The notes under the pieces are model-generated. The model was not told the origin of the DNA. It saw only the letters and a program-made list of their open reading frames with translations, and did no database searches. Made by a program: the position numbers and the translations under genes. From Phoronis australis (taxonomy: Eukaryota; Phoronida; Phoronidae): 64,000 nucleotides of DNA. The stretch's first letter is position 1, and the number at the start of each line of letters is the position of its first letter. Of this stretch, positions 24,380 through 35,362 are shown in pieces. The stretch lies in contig NMRA01000036.1 of the NCBI GenBank assembly GCA_002633005.1, positions 914,440 through 978,439 on the forward strand, given 5' to 3'.

Positions 24380-24425
24380 CACACCGCCATTTTGAACTTA
24401 CCGCGAACCCGGAAGTACAATTCAT
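24380..24425 (-). promoter_or_regulatory. Promoter-like CpG patch with ETS and YY1-like sites (intron 3)
   Basis: On the minus strand, ACTTCCGGGTT (ETS core) is followed by AAAATGGCGG, a YY1-like site that also sets an ATG at 24390. The ATG opens a short frame (MAVCSSGANR) that meets a canonical GTGAGT donor. The surrounding ~150 bp is more CpG-rich than the rest of the intron. It could be a minus-strand promoter and first exon, or a copied promoter. No second exon was found. Confidence 0.3.
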
Positions 24426-24875
24426 TCAGGAACCCAGGCTAAGAAAATGCCGTCAGGGTGACTGGAGCAGTGCCTGTTACCAGCCTGCAAACGGGGGTAA
24501 AATAATTGACAGCGCGCCTTAATTTTAATGAAATCAAAATACGGAAATTTTATCGAATTTGTTGAAGAAATTTGGCGAATAAATTTTGACAGAAATTATT
24601 TTGCCAGACTCGGGTGCGGATCGAGACCAGACACTGGCGAACGATAAAGGCATGCGATTGCAAGCTGTTTTGTCGAAGTAAAATGTTCAAATCATAAATG
24701 CCGTATATATTCGAAGTAGTTTCAGACACTTGCATAAAATTTCGGGCTGGTTAGTCCTGTGTCACACTGCCGCGGCAGCCCTTAGCTAGCCTCAGTGCCA
24801 GCTACCAGTGAAGACTATTGTCAAAATACAGCTTGTTAGTAGGCCTAATCAGCCTTGTGCCAAGGCTACCCTTAG

Positions 24876-25190
24876 CAGTGGCGTATCCAGGATTTTGAGT
24901 TGGGAGGGGGCAGGGAACAGGAATCACCAGAATTTCGGCAGATGCGTGCGCCCAGCCTAAAACGTAGGGATGCAGGAGGTCTCGAATTTCTGGGTTTGCG
25001 GACCTTTTGACTAAAAAAGGTAAACGGGTTTTGTTCAGGGCCTATGCATTGTTTATTCACACCCCCCCCCCCCNATCCCCTGGTTGCGCGCATATGCTAG
25101 TCAGCAGTTCGCACCTGAACTGCCAAATGGTATCTGGTAGAATTTTAGGGGGGGCCATGGCCCCCTTGGCCCCCCCTAAATCCGCCACTG
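24876..25190. mobile_element. hAT-type MITE with TIRs and CTTAG duplication
   Basis: A 315-bp element in intron 3. The left end CAGTGGCGTATCCAGGA pairs with the right end, which reads CAGTGGCGGATTTAGGGG in reverse complement. Both ends are directly bordered by CTTAG (24871-24875 and 25191-25195). CAGTGGCGGAT-type ends are typical of hAT non-autonomous elements; 8-bp duplications would be usual, so the 5-bp match may be the surviving part. One base (25074) is N. Confidence 0.85.
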
Positions 25191-25195
25191 CTTAG

Positions 25196-26985
25196 GCCTA
25201 TCTGGTCACAGCGCTTGCTCAAATGAGGTTTATTTAGAACTTGGCGTCTTTGGGCGAAGTGTGCGAAGTTATTGGCTTTCAACAGAGATTTGCCCAGACT
25301 TTGCATGAGCGCACCAAGCCTAAAAAATGGAGGGGGGTTGGAGTTTTTAGGAATGTCTACCTTTTACTGTAAGATTCACTGGGTATGTTCAGAGCTATGA
25401 ATTGCAGAAGCTAAATTTTGGTACTTCCTGTCTTCTAGTAGACGTATGTCTCGTTTTCTACTTTTTTCGGAGTTCGTGCTTCTCTGACTGAGGCAACCCT
25501 TTTTCCATTTCACCAAATAGGGGACTCGTTCGAGCACATAAGTATGACAAGTCCAATACAAAATGTTACAATTTTTTATTCATTAAGCCAAAATGATTCA
25601 ACCTTTTGCCATAAAAAGTAACTTAAAATGCGCAATACTTTAATTACAACATTTAAACATTACAAACACTATTCAACAGCACAAGTTTCTATGATATGAA
25701 AGTGGACATACATGTATCTTTTACCATGGTGACCGAATAGTGTTTCCTTACACCAGAATTTGACAAGCATGATTTAAAAAAATATGAAGTTGCAAGGAAC
25801 TAGAATTGGAAGCTTGAAGCTTCACAATCCAACATAGCTTATTTCTCTAATTAAGATCATTCTTCATATTGTTGATTTGATAACCTGAATTAAGAAAGCA
25901 ATAAGTTACAAAACATGGCTTGAAAGAAATTGTGACACCTAATCAAGCCTTGAACAGCAATTGACAGTCAAACAAAAAACATTTCAATTTTCTAGCTTGT
26001 AAGATCATCTGAATGGGAAATTCACAGTAAAAGAATTCGAATATATCTTATATTTTTTGCACAAAAACACGAAAATTCAACAAAGTTCCTTTTTTGTAGC
26101 AACGTTTGTCAAAATGTGAACGTTAAATCTTCACAAATTACAAAGTAACAGGTTGAGCATGCCCTCCAGTTCAGCAAAAGTCGCCATGTTGTCGGTGCCG
26201 CCAGAAATGAGTCCAACGGGAATTGTGAGCACATTTATCACTTAATAAGTAACATCTGTGAGGCTGAAATGTGGTGAAAACTGTTGAATTGTGCAGAATT
26301 GTAAGTGAAGATATGTCTCACTAAATTTCACCGTAAATTTTTGGTTAAAACAATTTACACAAAGTTTTAAACTCGTAACTTATCTTGCTCTCCTCCAGTA
26401 TGTGATCCAAATTTCGCCACAAAAATCGCAATAACTTTACACTGCTTGCCTCGATTTTGATACTTTTTCAATTTTTACTTAGTAGGATGCACTACCTTTC
26501 CGATGATAGCAAAGTACTTTTTCAAAACGAAAAAAAATTCCAAACGAAAAAATTTGGTTCGGCTCGTATTGGTTCGACCGCCCAACATAACAGGAACTAA
26601 ACACCAATGCTATTTTAACATAATAAACAAAAGTACGCATAACATTCCAAAAAAATTCAACGACCACTAACTACAAATTAAAAATACACTATACACACAA
26701 ACGAGTCACGAGATATTACTAATAAAACAAAATAATGAAGGCTTTTTGGACAAGCGATAGCACAATCAGTTACAAGGAAAAAATAGCGGCATTCAGGACA
26801 AGTTCGTGAACTGACGAGCCGGAAATGTGGGTACAGAAATAACCGATGACTGCCGGTAATTATACGCTCACAGAGAAGGGTCAGATACTGTTAAAAAATT
26901 GCTTTTGGCAAGAAAGGCGAAAAGAATATAACGAAAGGGACTAAGATTTTATTTAGTAAGTATTTTCGGATACTGGAACCACATT
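25196..26985. other. CCDC57 intron 3 remainder
   Basis: Very AT-rich intronic sequence. I see no exon, RNA gene or recognisable element. Confidence 0.5.
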
Positions 26986-26989
26986 GGCA

Positions 26990-27310
26990 TTTTGAGACAA
27001 GGACTTAAAATGATTTTTATGTGCTCACATATACCATGTGTGGTCACATATTGCTGTCATCTCTGTACAGCGTTCGGGTGTTTGGCGACTGCAGATGTAT
27101 GTCTAAAACCTCTTGATAATGGTCAAGAAAGTTGGAAGATGTGTTCTTATGAAGTTCATGTAGTATTTTATGTTTGCCTCTGTATCTTTGACGTTTTTTG
27201 ATGGATTTTTCAGGAAATTTGGCTATTAAGAAGACGAAAATGCCTTCTGATTTTCAGACAGATTTGATGTATTTTGCACATCCTAGTTGCTGCTTGTATT
27301 ATTCCCCCAT
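26990..27310 (+). repeat. R1 repeat, 5' portion (intron 3)
   Basis: Starts with a TTTTTATGTGCTCACATAT head, then TGCTGTCATCTCTGT and module words such as GGATTTTTCAGGAAATTTGG. It ends just before exon 4. Confidence 0.65.
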
Positions 27311-27428
27311 TTTCTATGTACAAAGACATCTTAATTTAATTTAATTTGTGATAAAGTTTCATGTTAATAATAGCTTTGCTGTTTGCAATAAACAAAGTAA
27401 GCTTTGAGGCTGTGAACTCTTTTGTTAG

Positions 27429-27550
27429 TGAGAAAGATCAAGAAGTCAAAGTTGAACGGGACCAACTGGAGTTGTACAAAAGGAACCTAGAGTGCCAGCT
27501 GCGTGAATTAGAGGAAGAATTCGAAGTACAGAAGCGGGAAATGAACACAG
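27429..27550 (+). CDS. CCDC57: CCDC57 exon 4
   Basis: Residues 138-179. Acceptor TTTTGTTAG, donor GTGAGA. Coiled coil containing LECQLRELEEEFEVQKRE. The length across exons 3-4 agrees with the human protein to within a few residues, so no exon is missing in the 3.2-kb intron between them. Confidence 0.9.
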
Positions 27551-27710
27551 GTGAGACAATAGCAGGTGTTGCAAAAGGCACAATATATTGACTTTAAATC
27601 ATAGCTTTAACGGATTTGACAAATTTTTCGTGATACATGGCACATAGGTTTTTTAAAGAGGTAACAGTCAGTTGAGTGTGATGTATCATATGTCACCTAG
27701 TGGCCACTTT

Positions 27711-29252
27711 TTATGCGCCCACATATTTATATGTGGACGCATTATGCCGTCATCTCTATCCGTCCGTCCGGGCGGCGTCCGTCCGGCGTCTGGCGTCCGG
27801 CGTCCGCTGCTCTATCTCCAAATCCTTTGACATACGTTCATGAAATTTGGCACATATGTTCCATTCATGAATGGGACGGCATGTGCGAACTTTCGGACGG
27901 ATCCGACTACCGGTGTGCCCCCTAGTGGCAATTTTAGTTTTTTACTCTTACCTTTGTATCTTCAAAATTCCTGAACGGATTTTCATGAAATTTGGTATGT
28001 AGGCACCTATTAGTGAGATGACGCTATCCTGTCGTTTTCAGATGGATTCGACATAGTTTGCGCCACCTAGTGGCCATTTTTAGTGTTTTCGAGTCTGTTT
28101 TTGTGCGTCCACCCCTCTATCAACCAAACCGCTCAAAGGATGATTGTGAAAATTGGCATGTATATGCTTACTATGTAGAGGACGGTTGACGATGATTTTC
28201 CGACGATTTCGACTACTGTGGCGCCTCCTAGTGGCAGTTTTGTTTTTTTGCGCCTATGGCTGTATCTCCTAAACCGTTCGCAGGATCTTTACAAATTGTG
28301 TAAGTATATTTATATGATGTTAACAACGGAAGATGACGACTTTTGGTCGGATCCGACTACCGGTGTGCCCCCTAGTGGCAATTTTAGTTTTTTACGCTTA
28401 CCTTTGTATCTTCAAAAGTATTGAACGGATTTTCATGAAATTTGGTATGTAGGCACCTATTAGTGAGATGACGCTATCCTACTGTTTTCAGATGGATTCG
28501 ACGTAGTTTGCGCCACCTAGTGGCCATTTTTACTGTTTTCGAGTCTGTATTTTTGCGTCCACCCCTCTATCAACCAAACCGCTCAAAGGATGATTGTGAA
28601 AATTGGCGTGTATGTGCTTACTATAAGGAAGACAGCTGACAATGATTTTCAGACGATTTGGACTACTGTGGCGCCTCCTAGTGGCAGTTTTTTTTTTTTG
28701 CGCCCATGGCTGTATCTCCCAAACCGTTTGCAGGATCTTTACTAAATTTAGCAAGTGTATTTATGTGATGTTGACAACGGACGATGACGACTTTAGGATG
28801 ATTCTGACTACCGGTATGCCTCTAGTGGCAATTTTAGTATTTGCCTCTAGTGGCAATTTTAGTATTTTACATTGACCTCTGTATTTTCATAGGTCTTCAG
28901 GTGTATACTTTGTGTTACTTCGTGACTATGAAGGAAAAGTTCCAAGTAGAAATTTGTTTCTGGCTTTCTAATGCTGTGCTAATCTCGTATGTTGGTAAAT
29001 TTGTTTTTAATTCTATGTTTCTGTGGTGCTTTAAGCAACTGGTGTATAGGATGTGCTTGTATTATGAAGATTACTCACATTTTGCCCCTAGCCTATTGAG
29101 GAGACAATGACTTATGCCTTTCCATTTTGCAAAGTACAACATACTACATATATACCCTCTACTGGCCACTTTATGGTACCAATAAACAACCCTAGAAGGA
29201 TACCGTATGCGGTGCAATTGTGGGCGCATTTCAACGCCCTGCGTTGCTCTTG
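27711..29252 (+). repeat. R1 repeat, near full-length copy 1 (intron 4)
   Basis: The head is a 30-bp palindrome: ATGCGCCCACATAT at 27713-27726 against ATATGTGGACGCAT at 27729-27742. The body has ~145-160 bp modules, each with a CCTAGTGGC core and a GGATCTTTAC- or GGATTTTCATGAAATTTGG-type word. From 27899 a set of three modules repeats as a 450-bp higher-order unit. The tail ends with GGGCGCATTTCAACGCCC and GCGTTGCTCTTG, where AACGC and GCGTT can form a small hairpin. No transposase or RT frame. Superfamily unknown. Confidence 0.85.
27917..28684 (-). promoter_or_regulatory. Array of six CTCF-like motifs, one orientation
   Basis: Cores at 27917, 28062, 28368 and 28512 match the CTCF consensus CCASYAGRKGGC exactly on the minus strand (CCACTAGGGGGC or CCACTAGGTGGC). 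Those at 28223 and 28673 have one mismatch. Spacing is 145, 161, 145, 144 and 161 bp. The flanking GCG of some copies also fits the extended motif. That CTCF binds here is inference. Confidence 0.55.
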
Positions 29253-30378
29253 TATTATTTTGAGTCTGTTTTTTGGCAACCGCTCTCTATTGGCCACATC
29301 ACTTTTAAGGATCAATATGAGAATTGACATTTTTGTTCCTACTGGAAAGTGCATGGCTTACGACAATTTTCAAATAGTTCTCGATTGCGTGTCGCCCTCT
29401 TGTGGAAATTTTACATTTTTTCTCTGAGCTCTTTTGTGGTTCATCATAAATTTTGGCATGTGTTTCTATTGAGAGAGGCTGCTTGGGTTAATGCCAAGAA
29501 CCCTCTTTAAATAGACACGGAAGCATCAGACTTAAGTTGTCTGATACGTGGTCCAGGGCCTTGCAGTTGTTGTCTATTAACACTGGTAGAGGGTGACTTT
29601 TTGCTGGAAACATTCAGTAGTCAATCCCCAGTAAAAAGACCCAGGCAACTCCACAATGTTGGGGAAAATTATTTTGCAGTAAGTTCCAGAGGTTGTGATA
29701 TATATTTTTTTTTTTTATTTTCTCTGTGTTTCTGTTTGCAAGCTACGCAGTTCATTTCTAATCTGAGTGACATGAAATTTACCCATAGCATATGTCTTGC
29801 CATTGGCTTAAAGCCTAGTAGTTTTTATTGAAATATAACAAAAGATGTTGTTGTGCCGTCCATTTTTCGATTTGTTTACTTGTAGAGTTACACCTCTGCT
29901 TTCCTTTAAGGATCTTTCTGAGATTTAGTGTGAAGGTAGATCTTGTTAAGTGCTATCAGGAATGTTGCATCTGTTTTTGCTATGGCTTAGTGTTCTCAAG
30001 TTGTTTGAGATTTTCTGATAATAGTACAGTAACTGCTCTTTTATTGAACGATGCCTTGCTGCACTTTTGTTGGTTTATATATTGTAGATGACTAATTTGT
30101 AACTTGATGTTTCACCATTTATGAGCAGCTTATTCTCATCACCCTCATCTTCATCAAATAGTGTCTGATGTTAAATGTTAATCATTCAATTTCATAGTTA
30201 TGCTATCTTCATTGACACACATGTGATACCAGTGCTTTTTTCGTGAAGTCTGCTGGGACGTTTTCTCATGTTTGCCTAGGAATTCTCATGTGATTATGAG
30301 ATCTGTGCAACCTGGGCTGTCACGTGAATCCTCTTTTCCTGCAGCAAGCTAAATAGTTTTGTCTTCTAAACTTTCTAG

Positions 30379-30467
30379 GCTTTGAATCTGCTATAAAAAA
30401 ACAGGAGCAGGCACACAAGCTTCTGGTTGACAAACTCAACGCAACTGTACAAGCTCACGAGATGAAG
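30379..30467 (+). CDS. CCDC57: CCDC57 exon 5
   Basis: Residues 179-208. Acceptor ACTTTCTAG, donor GTAATA. Begins with FESAIKKQEQAHKLLVDKLN, which lines up with the FES block of vertebrate CCDC57. Ends in phase 0. Confidence 0.92.
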
Positions 30468-31006
30468 GTAATATAACTGTGTTTTGTGCAAGTAATAATT
30501 TGACGTAATTCGGCCACATTATTTGTTGGGTCTGAAGGCTTTCATGGTTTTCTTATTTGTAGTTTTCACAAGTTCTTAATGTTCTGTATGCTGAGCTGTT
30601 TTCACCTTCACGTTAGAGACTTAGAAGAGCAGAGACCGGGCTGCATGAAATGAATTGATCCAAACTTGCCAGGCTGAAAAAAGTTTGTGTGTGCAAAGTG
30701 TATTGTAGCACTACTGCACTGCCTTCTTCTCAATACATTGCAGTTGTCACCAGTGCAATTGAGTATACTCCCAGTAAGGATAGAATGTGTTCTTAACACG
30801 AAACCAACCACAATGACAATGCATGAGCATTATGAAAATGTCAGTTGCAGTCATGATTGGTGTGTTATACACATGTGTACAAGAGTTGAAATAAAATGCA
30901 TGTTTGTTATACCTTTGACTTTGGGTTTTTGGACTTGCATGTGTCTCTTTTGTGTATTCAGTTGTACTGTGTGTAATTTAGAAGTTTTTGGCAATTAACG
31001 TGTCAG

Positions 31007-31164
31007 GTAAAACTTCTGAGCAAGGAGCTAGAACAGTTAAAGTCGACTCAAGAGAAGGAGGGAGAAGAGTTAAGTTGTATGGAGGGCCAACAGAGGGAGC
31101 TGGAGAAAGCACTCAAGCAGGCAAGATGGCAACTGGAGGACACAAAGGCAATGAATGGTGCAAG
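31007..31164 (+). CDS. CCDC57: CCDC57 exon 6
   Basis: Residues 209-261. Acceptor GTGTCAG, donor GTGGGA. Begins VKLLSKELEQLK, colinear with human VKLLHKELEALK. Coiled coil rich in E, Q and K. Confidence 0.93.
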
Positions 31165-31402
31165 GTGGGAAGTGGTCATTGGTTCAACTTTGAGTTCCAG
31201 CAACAAGAAAACACACGGAAAGAACAGATTCAGTTATTTGAAATGTGTGATTTATTAAACAAAAAGTATAAGAGCTTGATCAGTTAAGCAGCAGTGCTGC
31301 GGTTTTTGTAAATAATATATAAGGGATGTTTTTGTCAGTTGTCTCGAGCAGTTTGTGACACAATTACTGATGCTGTATAGTTAACTGTGGCAACACTTGC
31401 AG

Positions 31403-31477
31403 AATAAGTGAACTGGAGACTGTAGCCCAGCAAACTGAAATGTTAATGAAACGGCAGAGAGAAGAGTTTCAGAGAAA
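31403..31477 (+). CDS. CCDC57: CCDC57 exon 7
   Basis: A 75-bp exon for residues 261-286. Acceptor ACTTGCAG, donor GTAAGT. Contains KRQREEFQRK, matching the K--EE-FKRK region of the vertebrate protein. Confidence 0.92.
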
Positions 31478-32708
31478 GTAAGTAGTCAGTCTGTTATGTA
31501 ATGCATTGTGACATACTTGTCTGGCTTAATGCTCATGTTCGACCAAATGTATCCACCCACAATTTTCCATTTCACACACCCACTCTCAATTTATACAGCC
31601 AAATCTTGCGATTACTTAAATTACCCATGCACACCTCATCTCCTGAAATGCACACAATTCGCTTGTCTTGCACATTGTCTGCATTCTGTCCAATTTTTAT
31701 ACATCTTCTTTTTCAGGCACACACGCATGCATATGTATGTGGATATATATTTATATCAAACGAGCACATATGCATATAGTGGTGTGGTTGGCCATAGTTT
31801 TACATACATTTAATTTGTAAATGATGGAACAAACTATGCATTTTAACTGTTTTGACTAAGGGTAATGTATTTTGACTGAGGGCAATGCAGTTTTATGAAG
31901 GTTATGTATTTTAGCTTGTATTTGCTTGTACCTCATGTGTACGTAAAGTACGATACTCATCTGCCTTTTAGTGTGGCATATTTTTCAAGTTCATGTGTGA
32001 TAAAGATTACAGGTTCAACAGGTGCCATGGAAGAAAGAGTTATTTTGGCTACTTTCGTTCCCAAAGTTTGAATTTCTAAAAGTAGGCCCATACTCATATA
32101 TTTTTTTAAAATCCTTGGTGATCACTCAATCTTTTTGTTCTTAAAAGCAATGGCATATTTTTATAATTGTGTGAGTTCTCAAACTTATTATTTTTCTCAG
32201 ACATGATGTTTTTTCTTTAGTTTATTTGCTAAAAGTTGAGTGTCTGAATGAACAATTGTACTTCATAACATCAGTGTATATTGAGGCGTCCTCAGCTGGT
32301 AATTATATACTTATTCTTGATTGTTGGTATCCCGATCTGTACAGAGTGGCTATTTAATATATAGCTATTTCCATACAGTTCACTGTCTTATCTAACTGGG
32401 CAATATTTGAGGAAGGAGAGCATTGGTGGAGGCCGGAAGGAGAAACAAAAATCTAATGATCATGAAATCAAATAATTTAAGTGCATGATGACCTAAACAC
32501 GTAATGTGGTTTGCATCCAAGACATTGAATTTATTACCCTATGGAACATATTTGCCTGCCATTTGACATCCTGCTTTCCAAAACTCAAGATAGTTTAAAG
32601 ATATTGGGAAAGAAGATCCCTGTCAAATCAAAGTAGATGGTAATTTTTGGCCGTGATATGAGTAGCAATAAATGCATGCATGACACGTGCATTTTCTAAA
32701 TGTTTTAG

Positions 32709-32909
32709 GTATGCTGAAATGGACAGACAGAGCCGTGAGCATGCGTCATGCCTGACCAAGGCCAAGAAAGCCCATTGCACAAGAGAGGGAGAGTTACAGG
32801 CCTCTCTCAACCACTTGCAGAGTAAACTGGAGGAGGGGGAGATAGAGATGAGAAGACAAGGCTGGAGTCATTCTGATGCAATAAAGGAGAAAGATGTTGT
32901 TATTGAAAA
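32709..32909 (+). CDS. CCDC57: CCDC57 exon 8
   Basis: Residues 286-353. Acceptor TGTTTTAG. The donor is the weak GTTTGT at 32910, chosen because AA plus the first base of exon 9 restores lysine and gives IEK-LQDEL, colinear with human IDQ-LREDA. The frame runs open past this donor into a CR1-like fragment, so a readthrough form would end about 60 codons later. Confidence 0.9.
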
Positions 32910-32934
32910 GTTTGTGGATGAGTTTTTCATTCCT

Positions 32935-33480
32935 GTTAATGCTCAATTGTATTTCCTCCATAGCTCGCTCCTGTCACCTCTTTTTGAGGCGGAATATCTT
33001 GGCGTTACTATTTCCAACAATCTCACCTGGAATTCTCATATTAATACAACAGCGACCTCTGTTAGTAAAACTCTTAGCTTTCTGAGATGAAGCAGTTATC
33101 AAAATTAAAGATATAGCTTATGCTGCTCTAATCTGCTCAAAACTAGAGTACTGTCCAGCAGTATGGTCAACTCACACAAAAGCTCCCACTCACAAGATTG
33201 AAGTGGTGCAGCGACAAGCTGCAAGATTTGCGGTGAATAGATACCACAATACTTTCTTAGTCGGTGAAATGATCAAATCATTTAACCTCTAACACTCCTT
33301 CCCCTCTACAACAATCTTCTGGAACAACCTATGTGCCCACATCGTTGGTGCTGCCTCTCTGGATCACTTCCAGAGAGTCTTCCTCATGTTAGACATCACT
33401 GCACTTCGTGCACATTGCACTTCTCCCTCACACTACACTTTTGTGCATTACACACATCTCACCATAACACTTTTAATTTC
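32935..33480 (+). mobile_element. CR1/Jockey-like LINE fragment in intron 8
   Basis: C-terminal reverse transcriptase of a CR1-like element. It has YLGVTISNNLTWNSHI, then after a frameshift LEYCPAVWSTHT, VQRQAARFAVNRY, and after a stop FPSTTIFWNNL and AASLDHFQRVF. The 3' part is a TGCACTT-type tail. The 5' portion, endonuclease and catalytic RT core are absent. The stretch begins only ~25 bp past the exon 8 donor. Confidence 0.87.
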
Positions 33481-33649
33481 ATAACACGCACCACTTCAAA
33501 ATACTCGACTTTGAGTGTGAAGTTTTTGAAAAGTCGAAGCAGTTCCAAGCTTTTTATTTCATTCAAAACTGATTATTGAATAATTATGTAACAACATAAA
33601 TCAGACAAGTTTTTCTTTTGAAATGTACAATGCATCATTCCCGTGCAAT

Positions 33650-34015
33650 CCTGACAATTAGGGTCTGCAGCGCTGAAGTTGTGACAATTTGGGACTGTGT
33701 GACAGTTGGAGCCTGCACTGGTTCAACAGAGCACTGACTCAACTTTGGCACCTCATAGATTTTTTTTGAATTTGGAAAAGAAGTTTCTATCAAGGAGCTG
33801 ACGTTTTTATTTTTTTGGACGGATTGGACATATTCTGTGGCACCTAGTAAACCTTTTTTGGAGTTCAATTTTAGTGTCTGACAGGTCTGACAACTGTGGC
33901 ACCCCGCAGTGGTGACTTTTGTTTTCTTATGTACACGATTGTATCTCCTTAATCCTCTGCAGGATCTTTTTGAAATTTTCCTGTAAATGTGAGAATAGCT
34001 ACCCACGTGTAACTT
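33650..34015 (+). repeat. R1 fragments (intron 8)
   Basis: Diverged module pieces: GGACATATTCTGTGGCACCT near 33826 and GTGGCACCCCGCAGTGG near 33896, then TGCAGGATCTTTTTGAAATT near 33957. No gene is seen in the rest of intron 8. Confidence 0.5.
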
Positions 34016-34055
34016 GACAGGCAGTCTTTAAATGACTTATATTTCAATGATTTAG

Positions 34056-34214
34056 ATTACAAGATGAACTGAACAAAGTAAAGGAAAAATGGAGCACCCA
34101 TGTGGCAGAGACATCACGCAACACTGTCGAGCGAGATTTGGAAATGCAATCACTGCGAGACAACGATGAGAAACAAAAGACGAGCCTAGCCTGTGTGAAG
34201 CAAGACATTGTGAG
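34056..34214 (+). CDS. CCDC57: CCDC57 exon 9
   Basis: Residues 353-406. Acceptor ATGATTTAG, donor GTGGTA. Contains VERDLEMQSLRDNDEKQKTS, which matches VSRDLQIQTL of the human protein. Confidence 0.93.
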
Positions 34215-34479
34215 GTGGTATATTACGTACATATAGTTCTCAATTATTTTATGATAGGATGACTTTTGATTGGCCTGTATTTACAATGCACCAGACATAT
34301 GGAGAGGGGATATTCATTATTTTCTTTAGATGTATGTTTGATTAAAATGGAGCTTGATAATCTATATCCTGGGGCTGTGTCTGGACAGCCTCATAATTTT
34401 GTGCAGCTCTTGATCACATGCTTTTGGCCCAGTTTTGTGAGCGCTGTACACTGAACGATTTCCTATTTCCATCAGCTTT

Positions 34480-35105
34480 TTATGCATTCATAATCCGTTT
34501 GTGGGTGCATATTGCAGTCATCTCTGCCTGGACGTCTGGTTTCTGCTGCAGCTGTATCTCCTAAAGCCCTTGCAGGATTTGATGAGATTTAGCACATATA
34601 TTATTTAGAGCTGATGGCACACGAGGACAAGTTTGGCCCAGTCCAACTACCGTTGCGCTCCCTAGTGACAGCTTTTTTACATTTTGCCTCTGTATTTTTG
34701 GACTTACTTGATGTATTTTTAGTGAAATTGGCAAATAAGGTTCTATTAAGAAGACATCACCTTCCCATTTGACATGCTTTGCGTCTCCTATTGGCAATTT
34801 TCAAGTTCATGTTTGGCTCTGGCCTCTCTATCTGCCTACTGCTCAAACCCACCAAACTGCAAAAAGGTATTTGCAAGGCAATTCAATTTGTTCATTGTAA
34901 AATCTGACTCATTCAGTATATGATATTGTGGATAACATTTTCTTATATTTTTATGCATCCTCATATATATCTACTGTCATCTCTTTCCGTCCACTGTATA
35001 GACTTGTTAGTTGTTTACGAAATTTTGCGGACAAGTTCCTACCATAGATAGGACAGCGCGAGCGGACATATTCGACTACCACTGCCCCCTACTGGCAATT
35101 TGTGA
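34480..35105 (+). repeat. R1 fragments, two heads (intron 9)
   Basis: Heads near 34480 and 34958 (TTATGCATCCTCATATATAT) are each followed by partial modules. The second ends with GCCCCCTACTGG at 35084-35095, an exact CTCF-consensus match, 56 bp before exon 10. Confidence 0.65.
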
Positions 35106-35150
35106 TATTTTACAGTAATTTAGTTCTATCCTTCTCGTTTTCTGTTTCAG

Positions 35151-35313
35151 GTACAAAAAAGATCTCAAAGACTCAATAGAGAGAGAGGCTGCGCTGGAGA
35201 GGTCTAAGGCCCAGCTGGATATTGACTGGCAACGAAGGTATGAGGACACACAGAGGAGCATGTACACCCAATCAGAAGAACTAGTCAGCAGTCTGACCAC
35301 AGCTCATAACCAT
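35151..35313 (+). CDS. CCDC57: CCDC57 exon 10
   Basis: Residues 406-460. Acceptor TCTGTTTCAG, donor GTAGGT. Contains RSKAQLDIDWQRRYEDTQRS and SEELVSSLTTAHNH. The LD-DWQRR box is a hallmark of CCDC57. Ends in phase 0; the next exon then aligns without a gap. Confidence 0.95.
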
Positions 35314-35362
35314 GTAGGTACAGCCTGTTTCAACTTTGTGAATTGGTGTTAACTAAGGCTTG

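Noticed and set aside
29107-29427. 106-codon plus frame with a duplicate at 47668-47862
   Set aside because: Both lie in the R1 tail; the shared protein wording reflects the repeat, not a gene.
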